A stretch of 64,000 nucleotides of DNA, taken from positions 822,674-886,673 of the forward strand of contig CAJNDS010000113.1 of NCBI GenBank assembly GCA_905221605.1, given 5' to 3'. Of the stretch, positions 19,372-28,225 are shown one piece after another (the first letter of the stretch is position 1; each line of letters starts with the position of its first letter). The notes under the pieces are model-generated. The model saw nothing but the letters and a program-made list of their open reading frames with translations. It was not told where the DNA came from and did no database searches. Source of the stretch: Symbiodinium natans (Eukaryota; Sar; Dinophyceae; Suessiales; Symbiodiniaceae). The position numbers and the translations under genes are program-made.

Positions 19372-19459
19372 CTTCCTCTCCAGATGCCGGCTGCGTTGCG
19401 GGCAGCGGCTCGTCGTGAGCCAGGGGCGGGGAGACTGTGAATGGCCCGCCGATGTCGAC
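19372..19459 (-). CDS. Exon 13 of phase-linked minus gene (19.4-22.6 kb)
   Basis: Acceptor CGCTGCTATAG; donor GAGGAAG before GTGCAGG. It reads VDIGGPFTVSPPLAHDEPLP, then ATQPASGEE, 29 codons plus one base. It is entered in phase 0 from the exon at 19747-19664. The plus strand carries a fine acceptor too (CCTTCCTCTCCAG), so strand rests on the chain. The continuation towards 18.4 kb does not fit in phase, so an exon is missing. Confidence 0.45.
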
Positions 19460-19663
19460 CTATAGCAGCGTCGAGGTATTCGCACCCTATGGACCCCTAA
19501 ACCCTAAACCCTAAACCCTAAACCCGGAGGATCCATACGGATCTCAGGGGCTGACAGTATAGAATGTTTCTAAAGGCCTGCTATGTGGCGCCCAAGGCTC
19601 CCCTGATTAGTCAGCTCGAGTACCCTGATCCACTGCAGGCTTTTGCCATGTCAAGGCGACTAC

Positions 19664-19747
19664 ACAGACAGAATCGAAAATTCTACCAATTAGTAATTTA
19701 TTCTGTAGCTCAGTCTCCAAGTGGATGCTTCGAGACCGTCCGAGTGA
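19664..19747 (-). CDS. Exon 12 of phase-linked minus gene
   Basis: After TTATGCAAACAG: SLGRSRSIHLETELQNKLLI, then GRIFDSVC, before GTAGTCGCC. Twenty-eight codons, phase 0 on both sides. A plus-strand frame of 130 codons (19564-19956) overlaps it and is the main rival reading. Confidence 0.4.
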
Positions 19748-19813
19748 CTGTTTGCATAAACCCTAAACCCGACACCCTAAACCCTAAACCCAGAGAGCCC
19801 CACAACTTCCGAC

Positions 19814-19879
19814 GTAGTCCGAACGAGGGCGATCTCTGCGCGTTTTGGGTGATGGGAGGGGTTCGCAGCCACCCCTTTT
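19814..19879 (-). CDS. Exon 11 of phase-linked minus gene
   Basis: After GAGGGTTCAG: KRGGCEPLPSPKTRRDRPRS, then DY, before GTCGGAAG. Twenty-two codons, phase 0/0. Confidence 0.4.
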
Positions 19880-19985
19880 CTGAACCCTCATTGCTTAGGG
19901 TTTTAGTACAAAACCCTAAGCCCTACACCCTAAACCCTTGTTGCATAGACCCCTGAAGCATAAGAGCCCAAACGCCCCACCCAAC

Positions 19986-20042
19986 CAAAAGAGCAACCGG
20001 ACTGTGGACCGCTCCCTCGAAGAGCGTCTGACAATGAACATT
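19986..20042 (-). CDS. Exon 10 of phase-linked minus gene
   Basis: After CCCTGAG: NVHCQTLFEGAVHSPVALL, before GTTGGG. Nineteen codons, phase 0/0. Confidence 0.45.
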
Positions 20043-20161
20043 CTCAGGGTTGAGGGTTTAGGGGTTCCGGGTTTAGCTGTTTAGCTGTTTAGAGGTTTTT
20101 GGTGGTTTAGGGTTGAGGGTTTAGGGGGCTCTGGCCGTATATGGGCAGTTTTCAAAACTAC

Positions 20162-20196
20162 GGTCCTGGTATATGAGGAGCAGCCGTGAGAGGGAA
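20162..20196 (-). CDS. Exon 9 of phase-linked minus gene
   Basis: After CTGCATACGCAG: two bases, then PSHGCSSYTRT, before GTAGTTTTG. It is 35 nt. It completes the codon left open by the exon at 20349-20321. Confidence 0.4.
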
Positions 20197-20320
20197 CTGC
20201 GTATGCAGGATTTAGCCACTTAACACCTACATGCCGCAAACCCCCAACCAAACCCCAAAGCTCCAAAAGCCTGAAAACCCCTAACCCCTAAACCCTAAAA
20301 CCCCAAGGCCGTATCTGCAC

Positions 20321-20349
20321 CCCCGAGAACTGAGGCCCGGACGAATAGC
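20321..20349 (-). CDS. Exon 8 of phase-linked minus gene (micro-exon)
   Basis: It is 29 nt after GGGCTTTAG: one base, LFVRASVLG, one base, before GTGCAGATA. Confidence 0.35.
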
Positions 20350-20427
20350 CTAAAGCCCTTGTCGGGTTTAGTAATTAGGGCGCATCCTAAACCCTAAACC
20401 CTAAATCCTAAACCCTAAACCCTAAAC

Positions 20428-20522
20428 CCCCTCAGCGGCCCCTCCCCGGGCCCCCAAACACTGCGCCGCAGGAGGCGGCACTCGCGGCCGCCAGAGGCCA
20501 AGAACCAGTGCCCCTCTAAATC
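20428..20522 (-). CDS. Exon 7 of phase-linked minus gene
   Basis: CTAAACCCATCCAG, then DLEGHWFLASGGRECRLLRR and SVWGPGEGPLR, ending GG before GTTTAGG. The 31 codons give the most convincing single peptide of the chain. Its acceptor lies just after sense CCCTAAA units and its donor is telomeric. The intron before it (20523-20648) is almost pure CCCTAAA on the sense strand. Confidence 0.55.
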
Positions 20523-20648
20523 CTGGATGGGTTTAGGGTTTAGGGTTTAGGGTTTAGGGTTTAGGGTTTAGGGTTTAGGGTTTAGGGTTTAGGGTTTAGG
20601 GTTTAGGGTTTAGGGGTTTGGGGTTTGGGGTTTAGGGTTTAGGGTTAC

Positions 20649-20707
20649 GCAAGAGATCTTGGACGCAAGAGCACCTCTCTTATCTATGGGGGGTTTGAAC
20701 ATCCTGC
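20649..20707 (-). CDS. Exon 6 of phase-linked minus gene
   Basis: After AAGCCCAATCCAG: two bases, then RMFKPPIDKRGALASKISC, before GTAACCCTAAACCC. It ends in phase 0 and leads straight into exon 7 (SC-DLEGHW). Confidence 0.55.
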
Positions 20708-20925
20708 CTGGATTGGGCTTTGAAGGTGTTTAGGATTAGGGTGCCGCAGGGTGCTGCCAGGGTAACGAAAGGTTGTTGTACTTCGGACATGAGGATAGAG
20801 TTTAGGGCATCTAGGATTTAGGGTTCAGGGTTTAGACCTTAAACCCTAAACCCTAACCCCCCAAACCCTAAACCCTATGCTTTAGGGTTTGAGGGGATCT
20901 GAGTGCAAACCCTGAGCACTAAGTC

Positions 20926-21015
20926 TTCTCCCTTTCAGTCCTTCTAGGGATTATCATGGGGGGGGGGGTACTATAATAACTATTAAGGACTGTTAGTTTA
21001 AGGGGGGGACATCCC
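20926..21015 (+). mobile_element. Family A element inside an intron of the phase-linked gene
   Basis: TCAGTCCTTCTAGGGATTAT, G-run, ACTATAATAACTATTAAGGA and CTGTTAGTTTAAGGGGGG. It sits in the intron between exons 5 and 6. Confidence 0.85.
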
Positions 21016-21228
21016 AACGTTGAAGCCTAATCTCTCAAGCCCCTAAGCCTCCAACAAAAATTAGTCCCACGACGTTTCCGAATCGTGGGGCAGAAGGCAG
21101 AATGATTGCTGAATTACTCCTTCCAAGCACAACGGTCCCAAGAGTCTCTGCGAAGACCCCAAGCAAACATGAGTTTCTGCACTTGCCCTTTTCAAGGGTT
21201 GAGGTTTCCGGAAGCAAATCCGAGTAAC

Positions 21229-21274
21229 CTTTGAGGTTAAGATGTGGTTTCTCTATAGAGGCCTTCAATTCGAC
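21229..21274 (-). CDS. Exon 5 of phase-linked minus gene
   Basis: After CATCCCACGACAG: VELKASIEKPHLNLK plus one base, before GTTACTC. The same frame stays open for 80 codons to 21035 (GYSDLLPETSTLEKGKCRNS and on), so intron retention or a longer terminal exon is possible. I place the donor at 21228 because it restores phase with exon 6. Confidence 0.45.
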
Positions 21275-21339
21275 CTGTCGTGGGATGGGAAGGGTTTACA
21301 GGCCTTAAGATAGGGAGCTGAGTGATTAGAATAGGTTTT

Positions 21340-21414
21340 TGGGGTTTCTTCTAGTCTTATAGTATAATTGCAAAGGGACCCTGAGGCAATATTATTAGTA
21401 ACTATTCCGACCCC
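21340..21414 (+). mobile_element. Family G element
   Basis: GTATAATTGCAAAGGGACCC, then TAGTAACTATTCCGACCCCT. Confidence 0.75.
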
Positions 21415-21727
21415 TGAACCCTAAACCCTGAACCCTAAACCCTCATCCCCAAACCCCTAACCCCAAAACCTAAACCCTACATTATGCGGCGTTGGAATTC
21501 TAGGCTTCCGGCTCTTGCGTAGGGCTCTCAGGTGTAGCGCAACAAAGCTTTGAGTGGCTACGCCTATACCCGAAACCCTAGAAAGCCTCAACCCCCAGCC
21601 CTGGTCAAACCTCCCCCCTTCAACCCTAAACCCTAAACCCTAAACCCTAGGGTTTAGGGTTTAGGGTTTAGGGTTTAGGGCTTGGGGTTTAGGGGTTAGG
21701 GTTTAGGGCTTGGGGTTTAGGATCAAC

Positions 21728-21810
21728 TTTAAGGCCTCCACGCCAAGGTGCTCTGGCGGAACACTTCTCGATGCGGCCCTCAAAGAGGGATGTCTTCCAG
21801 GAGAATGCGC
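21728..21810 (-). CDS. Exon 4 of phase-linked minus gene
   Basis: After CTAAACCCTGAG: two bases, AFSWKTSLFEGRIEKCSARA, PWRGGLK, before GTTGATCC. All three plus frames are open as well. The minus reading is chosen for phase with exons 3 and 5. Confidence 0.45.
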
Positions 21811-22071
21811 CTCAGGGTTTAGGGTTTAGGGTTTAGGGTTTAGGGTCGGAGGCTCCGCGAACCCTCTCTGACCCACCTTGGGGACCAAATGGGCCCTAAA
21901 AAGGGGTACCTTTGTAGGGATTCTAGTAGTATATCCTAAACCCTAAACCCTAAACCCTAAACCCTAAACCCTAAACCCTATAGGGTATGACCCCCAATTC
22001 TAGGGTTCACTTGAAAGCTCACTTGGTCTGCAAGGTATACACATAAACCCTCTGGGGTATTTGGCCGGTTT

Positions 22072-22178
22072 GTTCATGGGTACTTATAATCCCAATTATA
22101 ACTGTACTTATAACCTACTTAGAGGACTTAGGGGGGCTTTCAGTACAGATAGAGCTGGGGTAAAAGGTACCCTGAACC
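22072..22178 (+). mobile_element. Family B element
   Basis: GTTCATGGGTACTTATAATC, CCAATTATAACTGTACTTAT, GAGCTGGGGTAAAAGGTACC. It lies in the intron between exons 3 and 4. Confidence 0.85.
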
Positions 22179-22269
22179 AACAAGCAACAAGCTCTAAAGC
22201 CCATCATAACGCGCTTGAACCCTAAACCCTAAACCCTAAACCCTAAACCCTAAACCCTAAACCCTAAAC

Positions 22270-22369
22270 CCTCAGCCCAATGGCTTTCGAGGGTGACGGG
22301 GGTTTCACATGCTGCCTGGCCTTCCCCCCGCGCCATTGCGCGCTGCATCTTTGCCTCGGGCCAGGCTTG
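22270..22369 (-). CDS. Exon 3 of phase-linked minus gene
   Basis: After CCACCCAACAAG: QAWPEAKMQRAMARGEGQAA, CETPVTLESHWAE, one base, before GTTTAGGG. Thirty-three codons with a normal mixture of charged residues. The donor is telomeric. Confidence 0.5.
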
Positions 22370-22518
22370 CTTGTTGGGTGGATTTGGCAGGAATTGGGGT
22401 TTAGGGTTTAGGGTTTAGGGTTCAGGGTTCAGGGTTCAGGGTTTAGGGTTTAGGGTTTAGGGTTTAGGGTTTAGGGTGTTCCGGGCGAGAAATGGGGCTT
22501 CAAGTTGTATTTCCACAC

Positions 22519-22562
22519 CCCATAGGCCTTGTACCACACAAAAGCAGGCCTACCCTCAAGCT
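22519..22562 (-). CDS. Exon 2 of phase-linked minus gene
   Basis: It follows TTTAG of a telomeric unit: two bases, LEGRPAFVWYKAYG, before GTGTGG. The frame continues (VWKYNLKPHFSPG) past the chosen donor, so the 3' edge is uncertain. Confidence 0.4.
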
Positions 22563-22589
22563 CTAAACCCTAAACCCTAAACCCTAAAC

Positions 22590-22646
22590 CCTTTTTGCAT
22601 CCGGGCTTGGGGAGTCGGCCGGGAATGGTCAGGAAATCGCAGTACC
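22590..22646 (-). CDS. Exon 1 (first found) of phase-linked gene, embedded in telomeric repeats
   Basis: A 57 nt block in the middle of sense-strand TTTAGGG units: TTTAG acceptor, two bases, YCDFLTIPGRLPKPGCKK, one base, GTTTAG donor. The next intron as drawn (22563-22589) is 27 nt of telomeric repeat only, which carries an in-frame stop if unspliced. Splice register is ambiguous because every heptamer supplies both a GT and an AG. Confidence 0.4.
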
Positions 22647-22709
22647 CTAAACCCTAAACCCTAAACCCTAAACCCTAAACCCTAAACCCTAAACCCTAAA
22701 CCGCACACC

Positions 22710-22798
22710 TTGGGATGGTTCCCCATCCTGTTTCTAACAGCCCTTAATAGGGATTATAATGGGGGGGGTACGAAAATAATCCCTATGAAGGACTGTTC
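22710..22798 (+). mobile_element. Family A element
   Basis: TGGGATGGTTCCCCATCCTG, TAACAGCCCTTAATAGGGAT, G-run, AATAATCCCTATGAAGGACT. The right arm is cut short by a CCCTAAA tract. Confidence 0.85.
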
Positions 22799-22996
22799 TA
22801 AACCCTAAACCCTAAACCCTAAACCCTAAACCCCAAATCCTCATAAGCCCTCAGAGTTCAGGGGCGACCCTAGGCACCCTTCTTGGTGGGGTTGATATGG
22901 TAGGCTGTAAGCATACCCCATAGACTCCAGAGTAACCCCCACCTTAATGAGTGAGCCGAAACCCTAACTTAGTTGATGACTTCTTGAGCCCCCAAT

Positions 22997-23075
22997 GAAA
23001 GTGTACACTTTCAGTTCTATAGGGAAGTATCGAATTCCAAAAAGTGTAAAGTGTACTCATTCAGCTACTAAGCAA
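22997..23075 (+). mobile_element. Family E element
   Basis: AAGTGTACACTTTCAGTTCT and AAAAGTGTAAAGTGTACTCA, tail CAGCTACTAAG. Confidence 0.9.
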
Positions 23076-23546
23076 AAAAAGGGGAATAAGCCTACTCTGG
23101 GCCCTATAGTAACTTTATTTCCCCATGCCCTGAAACACCCTTCATCCGATGCCCTTGAACCGACGTGAGAGCTTCTCCATGTGTGCTTCACATCCCGTTG
23201 AGCCCACACAGCTTCAGCCAAAATGGGTTTAGGGTTTACGGTTTAGGGTTTAGGGCTCAGGGTTTAGGGGCCAGGAGGGCCAAGTCACAAGGCCGCTTCA
23301 CATGTAAGATCGGCATGGCAGTCACGTGATGACTCTGCAGGGTCGGGATAACGATGGTGTGTGGGCGGTTTAGTAGCTCCGGGCTTTGAAAAAGGGTGTC
23401 AACTTGTACTACTGCCCAAAGACCCTAAAACCAGGAATAAGACCCCCAAAAACCAAAAAGATAGAACAAAACCCAAACAACTTCGACCTTTAAAGGTTTC
23501 GTGTTCGAAGCCCTAAACCCCGAACCCTAAACCCTAAACCCTAAAC

Positions 23547-23607
23547 CCTGCTGCGTCAGCTGAGTGACACTTAGACCCACCAGGACCGGGTGGCTCCAGA
23601 GGACCGC
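23547..23607 (-). CDS. Exon in phase with 23724-23820
   Basis: CTAAACGCTTCAG, then AVLWSHPVLVGLSVTQLTQQ plus one base, then GTTTAGGG. Both sites are built into telomeric repeats. It enters in phase 0 from the exon at 23820-23724, giving MPLWD-AVLW. The hydrophobic run VLVGLSV may be a buried strand or helix. Confidence 0.5.
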
Positions 23608-23723
23608 CTGAAGCGTTTAGGATTTAGGGTTTAGGGTTTGGGTTTTGGGTTTTGGGTTTAGGGTTAGGGTTTAGGGTTTAGGGTTTGGATTTTGGGTTTA
23701 GGGTTTAGGGTTTAGGGTTTAAC

Positions 23724-23820
23724 ATCCCACAAGGGCATGTGCTCGAGCTTGGAGGGTTCAGGGTGCTTGTTGAAGGGCAGAAGCTGCTCAAAGCTACCCC
23801 TCAAGCCCGGCACGCCTCCC
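23724..23820 (-). CDS. Candidate exon, unknown
   Basis: CTAAACGGCCTAG acceptor, GGGAT before GTTAAACC donor. One base plus 32 codons: GGVPGLRGSFEQLLPFNKHP, EPSKLEHMPLWD. It ends in phase 0, matching the exon at 23607. Confidence 0.5.
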
Positions 23821-23981
23821 CTAGGCCGTTTAGGCTTTAGGGTTTAGGGTTTGGGTTTGAGGGACATTCCTTCCACTGCCTTCCGCCCCCGCAAAAGGCG
23901 GCAAGAGACGCTCCCAACGCATTCTCTTGCGACATTAGCCTGAAACCCGAAACCCTAAGCCCTAAACCCTAAACCCTAAAC

Positions 23982-24038
23982 CCCCTGCCTCCAAAGGAGC
24001 GAAGACTCCCGTCCGCAGGGCGGCTGCTCGTCTCTCCT
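23982..24038 (-). CDS. Candidate exon, unknown
   Basis: TTTAGGG..AAAGCAAG acceptor, then two bases, ERRAAALRTGVFAPLEAG, one base, GTTTAGGG donor. Confidence 0.4.
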
Positions 24039-24151
24039 CTTGCTTTAGGGTTTAGGGTTTAGGGTTTAGGGTTTAGGGTTTAGTCTTCTTTTGCGCCCGC
24101 CTAGCGCCTCAGTGCGGTTCGAAGGAAACTAGAGCTCAGGTTCTAGGGGAC

Positions 24152-24200
24152 TGGGCCCTTTTTGCAAGAGGCTTTGCAGAGATTCTTGAGCAGCTGAAAC
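24152..24200 (-). CDS. Candidate exon, unknown
   Basis: After GGATTTCAAG: VSAAQESLQSLLQKGP plus one base, before GTCCCC. The frame stays open upstream (GAAASDFK) and downstream to a TAG. Confidence 0.35.
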
Positions 24201-24265
24201 CTTGAAATCCGACGCCGCCGCGCCCAAAAACCTAAACCCTAAACCCTAAATCCCGCCTCATTCAC

Positions 24266-24324
24266 GTTCTTCAACCTGGTCTCATACTGGGACAGCTCCG
24301 TGTGCGTCAGGAACATGGATTTGC
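24266..24324 (-). CDS. Exon in phase with 24412-24544
   Basis: After TGATTCGAAAG: two bases, KSMFLTHTELSQYETRLKN, before GTGAATG. It completes the codon left open by the exon at 24544-24412. The 87 nt intron between them is free of telomeric repeat. Confidence 0.55.
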
Positions 24325-24411
24325 CTTTCGAATCACAAATCTTTCAGCAAATTTTGCCACGTTAAACTACTTAACCTTGACGGTATACTGGTTTCTGGTA
24401 CCCAAACTCAC

Positions 24412-24544
24412 CTTTGCGATCTTCAAGATCCGTCCCTGACAGGCTCCAGATGGAGATGTGAGAGACCAACTTCACCAATCCCCTACTGGAAGAAGCAAGT
24501 TTGCCGGTCAAACCGAAAGCACACCCAGCGTCTCCTCCTCTTCC
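24412..24544 (-). CDS. Candidate exon with near-consensus splice sites
   Basis: The acceptor TTATTTGTGGTTCAG and donor CGCAAAG before GTGAGT are among the best in the window. Only one minus frame is open: GRGGDAGCAFGLTGKLASSS, RGLVKLVSHISIWSLSGTDL, EDRK, 44 codons plus one base. Further candidate exons of the same gene lie upstream at about 24630-24720. The domain is not recognised. Confidence 0.6.
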
Positions 24545-24979
24545 CTGAACCACAAATAAGCCATAACAAAACTACACCCTAGTATGAAGATCCCTTTGAG
24601 ATACAACTTTCTACTCGTTCCCAGTAGATTTAGGTTTAGGGGTCTGCGGAGGCCTTGGCTTTGTGGTTGAAGGGTTCTGATATAGGGTTCAGAGCACCTA
24701 TTCCCTCTCCTACATAACCAACCTTGAACTTTCGTTTTTTGCCCTAGACCCTAAACCTGACCCTTTAAGCGAAATTCTAGGAAACTAGGGGACCTCATTC
24801 CCCATTGCCCTGCTAAGAGCCAGCCAGCACAAAGGCCTCGAATGACGAGCATCAGGGTCTGCCTGGGTCTTCGCGCGGTTTAAGACAGCGGCCTTAATAG
24901 TTAGGAAGCTTGTTTTGTTGTATTTCATTTATTACTATTGCTATTTATTTTATCTTTCTTTGTTTTTTTTGGGGGGGGC

Positions 24980-25030
24980 ACAATAATGCAGGACCATCAG
25001 GGAGTACTATTAGGAACCATTCCGACCCCT
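24980..25030 (+). mobile_element. Family G element, partial
   Basis: CACAATAATGCAGGACCATC, then GGAACCATTCCGACCCCT. Confidence 0.7.
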
Positions 25031-25360
25031 ATATTTCGTAGTAGAGCTTTTTTTTATGGTGCATCTGGGATTTGGGATTCAGGGCTTTTTGTAAGTATCT
25101 GGGGCCCAATATAGACAGGTGTATGAAAAATCGCCAAAGGTTACGCAAACGGACCCTACGCCCAAGTCCTGCTACCCATCCGGCTTGACTCTCCAACTCT
25201 CCAGAGCCAGCAACCACACCTTAAGCCAAGTACGGTTTAGGGTTTAGGGTTTAGGGTTTAGGGTTTAGGGTTTAGGGTTTAGGGTTTAGGGTTTAGGGTT
25301 TAGGGTTTAGGTGACCTGCGAACCCTACTAGGGGGGCTTATCGTAAAAGTGTGGAGCTTG

Positions 25361-25457
25361 GGATGCTCCCACTTATCCTAACAGTCCTGAATCGGGATTC
25401 TAGTAAGAGGGCACGAGAACCCCTCTTAAGGACTGCTGGCATAAGGGGGAACATTCC
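25361..25457 (+). mobile_element. Family A element
   Basis: GGATGCTCCCACTTATCCTA, ACAGTCCTGAATCGGGATTC and AAGGACTGCTGGCATAAGGG...ACATTCC. The arms are diverged and the apex G/C run is lost. Confidence 0.8.
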
Positions 25458-25689
25458 AATGTGCAGCTTAGGGCATCGACCTCGGCTACACCACGAGGCA
25501 CATGCGAGCCCCTATTCTGCAGGGTACATGGGGGCATCCGAGTTCTTGTGGGATCCCTAAACCCTAGACCCTAATTCCCTAAAACCCTAAACCCTAAACC
25601 CTAAATCTTATAAACCCTAAACCCTAAACCCTAAACCCTAAACCCTAAACCCTAAACCCTAAACCCTAAACCCTAAACCCACCCGGAAG

Positions 25690-25794
25690 CCGCCAAGTTC
25701 AAAGAGCCCCAAAAGCGCGTGGAAGCCAGGGCGCAGTATGCCCAGCCAGGGGAGGTCTGGGAGGTCCTCGCGGTGTGCTCTGCTTCGAGGATTC
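25690..25794 (+). CDS. Candidate exon, strand uncertain
   Basis: CCCGGAAG acceptor; ends before GTATCC. AKFKEPQKRVEARAQYAQPG, EVWEVLAVCSASRI, 34 codons. The charge pattern favours this plus frame over the leucine-rich minus frame of the same block. Confidence 0.35.
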
Positions 25795-26006
25795 GTATCC
25801 CTAAACCCTAAACCCTAAACCCTAAACCCTAAACCCTAAACGCTAACCTCCCAACTCCCCCGACGATGAGGTCGGGCCAGCCCCCGGAACAAAAATGAAG
25901 ATAAACAACAATAGGACGTCGACTCTGACACTGGCATGAGGGGGGGAGGCTTTGGAATTTAGGGCTGAAGGGGTTTAGGGTTTAGGGTTTAGGGTTTAGG
26001 GTTCAG

Positions 26007-26147
26007 CATCTCAAGTCCAAGCATTCACTAGTCAAGCACTTCCTCGAGCGTTGGAAAAATACCCACCCGCCCAAAGAATCCCATAATGTTAAGAATATAT
26101 TTCGCTTACATGTAAATGTATCAACTCGAGACGACAACTCTAAATAA
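26007..26147 (+). CDS. Candidate terminal exon, 46 codons
   Basis: It follows GGGTTCAG and ends in TAA. HLKSKHSLVKHFLERWKNTH, PPKESHNVKNIFRLHVNVST, RDDNSK. The NTH..VKNIFRL pattern faintly recalls the start of the PARP catalytic domain, but this is weak and I do not assign it. The minus strand also has an open frame. Confidence 0.35.
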   Translation, partial: HLKSKHSLVKHFLERWKNTHPPKESHNVKNIFRLHVNVSTRDDNSK

Positions 26148-26270
26148 AGCCAGCCCAGAGTGGGCCCTAAACCCGAAAAGCCAGCCCAGCAATGAGTGGG
26201 CCCTGAACCCTAAACCCAGCTTAGAGTGGGGCCTGAACCCTAAAGCCAGCCCAGAGTGGGGCCTGAACCC
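26147..26270 (-). repeat. Four-unit tandem repeat mixing a unique 20-mer with telomeric units
   Basis: Each unit is AGCCAGCCCAGAGTGGG(G)CC followed by CTGAACCCTAA or similar, 30-42 bp. It lies in the intron downstream of the protease exon. Confidence 0.9.
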
Positions 26271-26335
26271 TCATGCTTGCTTAAAGGGCACAATCCCACG
26301 TCCGAAGTGGTTGGAAGAGTGGAGGGTTGGGTGAC

Positions 26336-26517
26336 CTTGCCGAATCGCTTCTTCTCAAAGAAGGCAGCTCTTCGCGAAAGGGAATACCGGATCAGGGCAC
26401 TGGACTTGACGGCAATGGCGCTCTTCGGGTCCTTCTCCTCTACAGCGCCAACATTCACCCCAGCAATCTCCCCAGAAGCGGTGAGAAGGGGGAAGCCAGA
26501 GGCGCCGTGTATGGAAT
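26336..26517 (-). CDS. Trypsin-like serine protease exon with G-A-S-G-F-P active-site motif
   Basis: Minus-strand exon ending GGCAAG before GTCACC, a good donor. It reads IHGASGFPLLTASGEIAGVN, then VGAVEEKDPKSAIAVKSSAL and a basic tail RAAFFEKKRFGK. G-x-S-G-x-P-L followed by G-E-[IV]-x-G-V is the nucleophile-Ser strand and next strand of chymotrypsin-fold proteases (HtrA/trypsin_2 type). The His and Asp exons were not found. A possible upstream beta-strand exon reads HYETYVATSI at about 26705-26740. The frame is open up to 26590, so a longer exon (GDS before IHG) is possible if a non-AG acceptor is used. Confidence 0.55.
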
Positions 26518-27099
26518 CTCCAGACCAAAACGCCGAGCCAGGATGGCGCATGCCGCCAAATTCCGGTGTTCCGGGGTGTACCAGGGTTTAGGGTTTCGGG
26601 TTTATTTAGGGTTGAAGGTGTATAGCGTTCAGTTTGGGGGAAGGGGGTGGGGCTTCCCCGGAATCGAATCCCTAAACCCCAAACCTTAAACCCTAAACCC
26701 GAACGATGCTAGTTGCCACGTAGGTTTCGTAGTGCGCTGGGATGATTCGGGAGGGGTTTCATATTGGGGGAAGGGATTAGGAATCACGAATCAACAGGGC
26801 TAAGGGGGCCTAGGGGTTTTGGATTTAGGGGGTGTTTCACGCCTTTAGGGTTCACATGTTTCAGTTTCAGTCTTTATTTATCTAGCTGGCCTGGGTTTAG
26901 GCTTGGGGTTTAGTAGCCCTTATATTCTGGAGGCAACCATTATCAGGGAATTCTTAACCCTAAACCCTAAACCCTAGTTTGGAGAACCACCCATAAATTT
27001 GAACAACATGAGCTGTCACGCCTCTTCGAAGAAGCGAAGCCGGTAGCCTTGGGCCAGGCGTTAAGGACTTTCGGGATTTAGGGTACCCATATCACCCTA

Positions 27100-28220
27100 G
27101 ACCCTGAACCCTAAAAACCCTAAACCCTAAACCCGAAGCCCTACACCCTGGTAGCCCTTGGGTGTGTGTGCGGGGGGAGAGGGATGGTTCAGGATCAGGC
27201 TCTTGCCGGCTGGGAAAGCTTGCTGGTTTTGCAATGCTCTTGGTGGGCTAAGCCCGTAGGGTTTAGGGTTTAGGGTTTAGAGTTTAGAGTTTAGGGCTTA
27301 GAGTAATCCCTTAATTCAGGAAGGCGTATATATCCTACATATACGTGTGCACATAGACCTCAAGAAGAAGCCCTGCAAACCTTGAGGCGCACCCCCTTGG
27401 CTCGCTGTGAAAGCTCTCAGCCACCCTAAACCCTAAACCCTAAATACACTGAACCCTAAACCCTAAACCCTAAACCCTAGACCCTAGACCCCAGACCCTA
27501 GACCCTAAACCCAAAACCCTAAACTAAACCCTAAACCCTAAACCCTGTTCTTCGCGCTCCCCTGTTTGGCCTAGGCCCTTCTCAAAGGAATCCCTCGAAA
27601 TTGCCTGGAGGGCTCAGAAATCTGCAGGATCTCTCTGGGGTTCAGGGTTCAGGGTTCAGGGTTCAGGGTTTAGGGTTTAGGGTTTAGGGTTCAGGGTTTA
27701 GGGCCTCTGGTTTAGGAGAGCGTTGGCTCTACAGCGTCTTGGGCTACATGTGCAAGGCGGCCTTAGCATAGAACAGGCCCTCTCAATCTTGACGGCAACC
27801 TTGCCTTTTTTAGGGTTTAGGGTTTAGGGTTTTAGGGTTTAGGGGGGGCTGTTGGGCATAAAAGGTCTAACTAGGAGGGAAAAATGCAAGGGCTTAAGAC
27901 ATGGGATGCAACAGATAGGGCCTAAACCCCCTCCTGTGAACCCCTCCCTTGTGAACCCTAAGCTTAACGCCCCCGAAGCCCTAAACTCCAAACCTCGTAA
28001 ACAAACGCAGGGATCCTAAACCTTCTAAGCCCCAAAACCCCGGCTTAGGGTTTAGGGTTTAGGGTTTAGGGACCCAACAAAAAAACTGAAGAATCTTAAC
28101 GGCGGGCTAAGAGGCGCTTCACAAACTGGACTTTGGGCACTTTGTCCCTCTCCTGGAGTTGGTCCACCTGTCGCTTACTGTTGGGTCGTAGGTTAGGGTT
28201 TAGGGTTTAGGGTTTAGTGT
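27100..28220. other. Telomere-rich blocks, exons unresolved
   Basis: Unique blocks at 27150-27245, 27330-27420 and 27548-27635 are open on both strands, with splice-like edges on each. 27475-27530 is a CCCTAGA/CCCTAAA array and 27640-27690 a TTCAGGG array. No domain is seen. Confidence 0.4.
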
Positions 28221-28225
28221 TTAGG

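Noticed and set aside
23212-23226. Near match (14 of 15) to part of the dinoflagellate spliced-leader sequence on the minus strand
   Set aside because: The rest of the leader is missing and the same bases fit an open coding frame (PILAEAVWAQRDV). One short near-match found after the fact is not evidence for a leader gene or a retroposed transcript.
26007-26147. PARP catalytic domain
   Set aside because: Only a loose NTH...IFRL resemblance; no HGS motif nearby, and the strand is uncertain.
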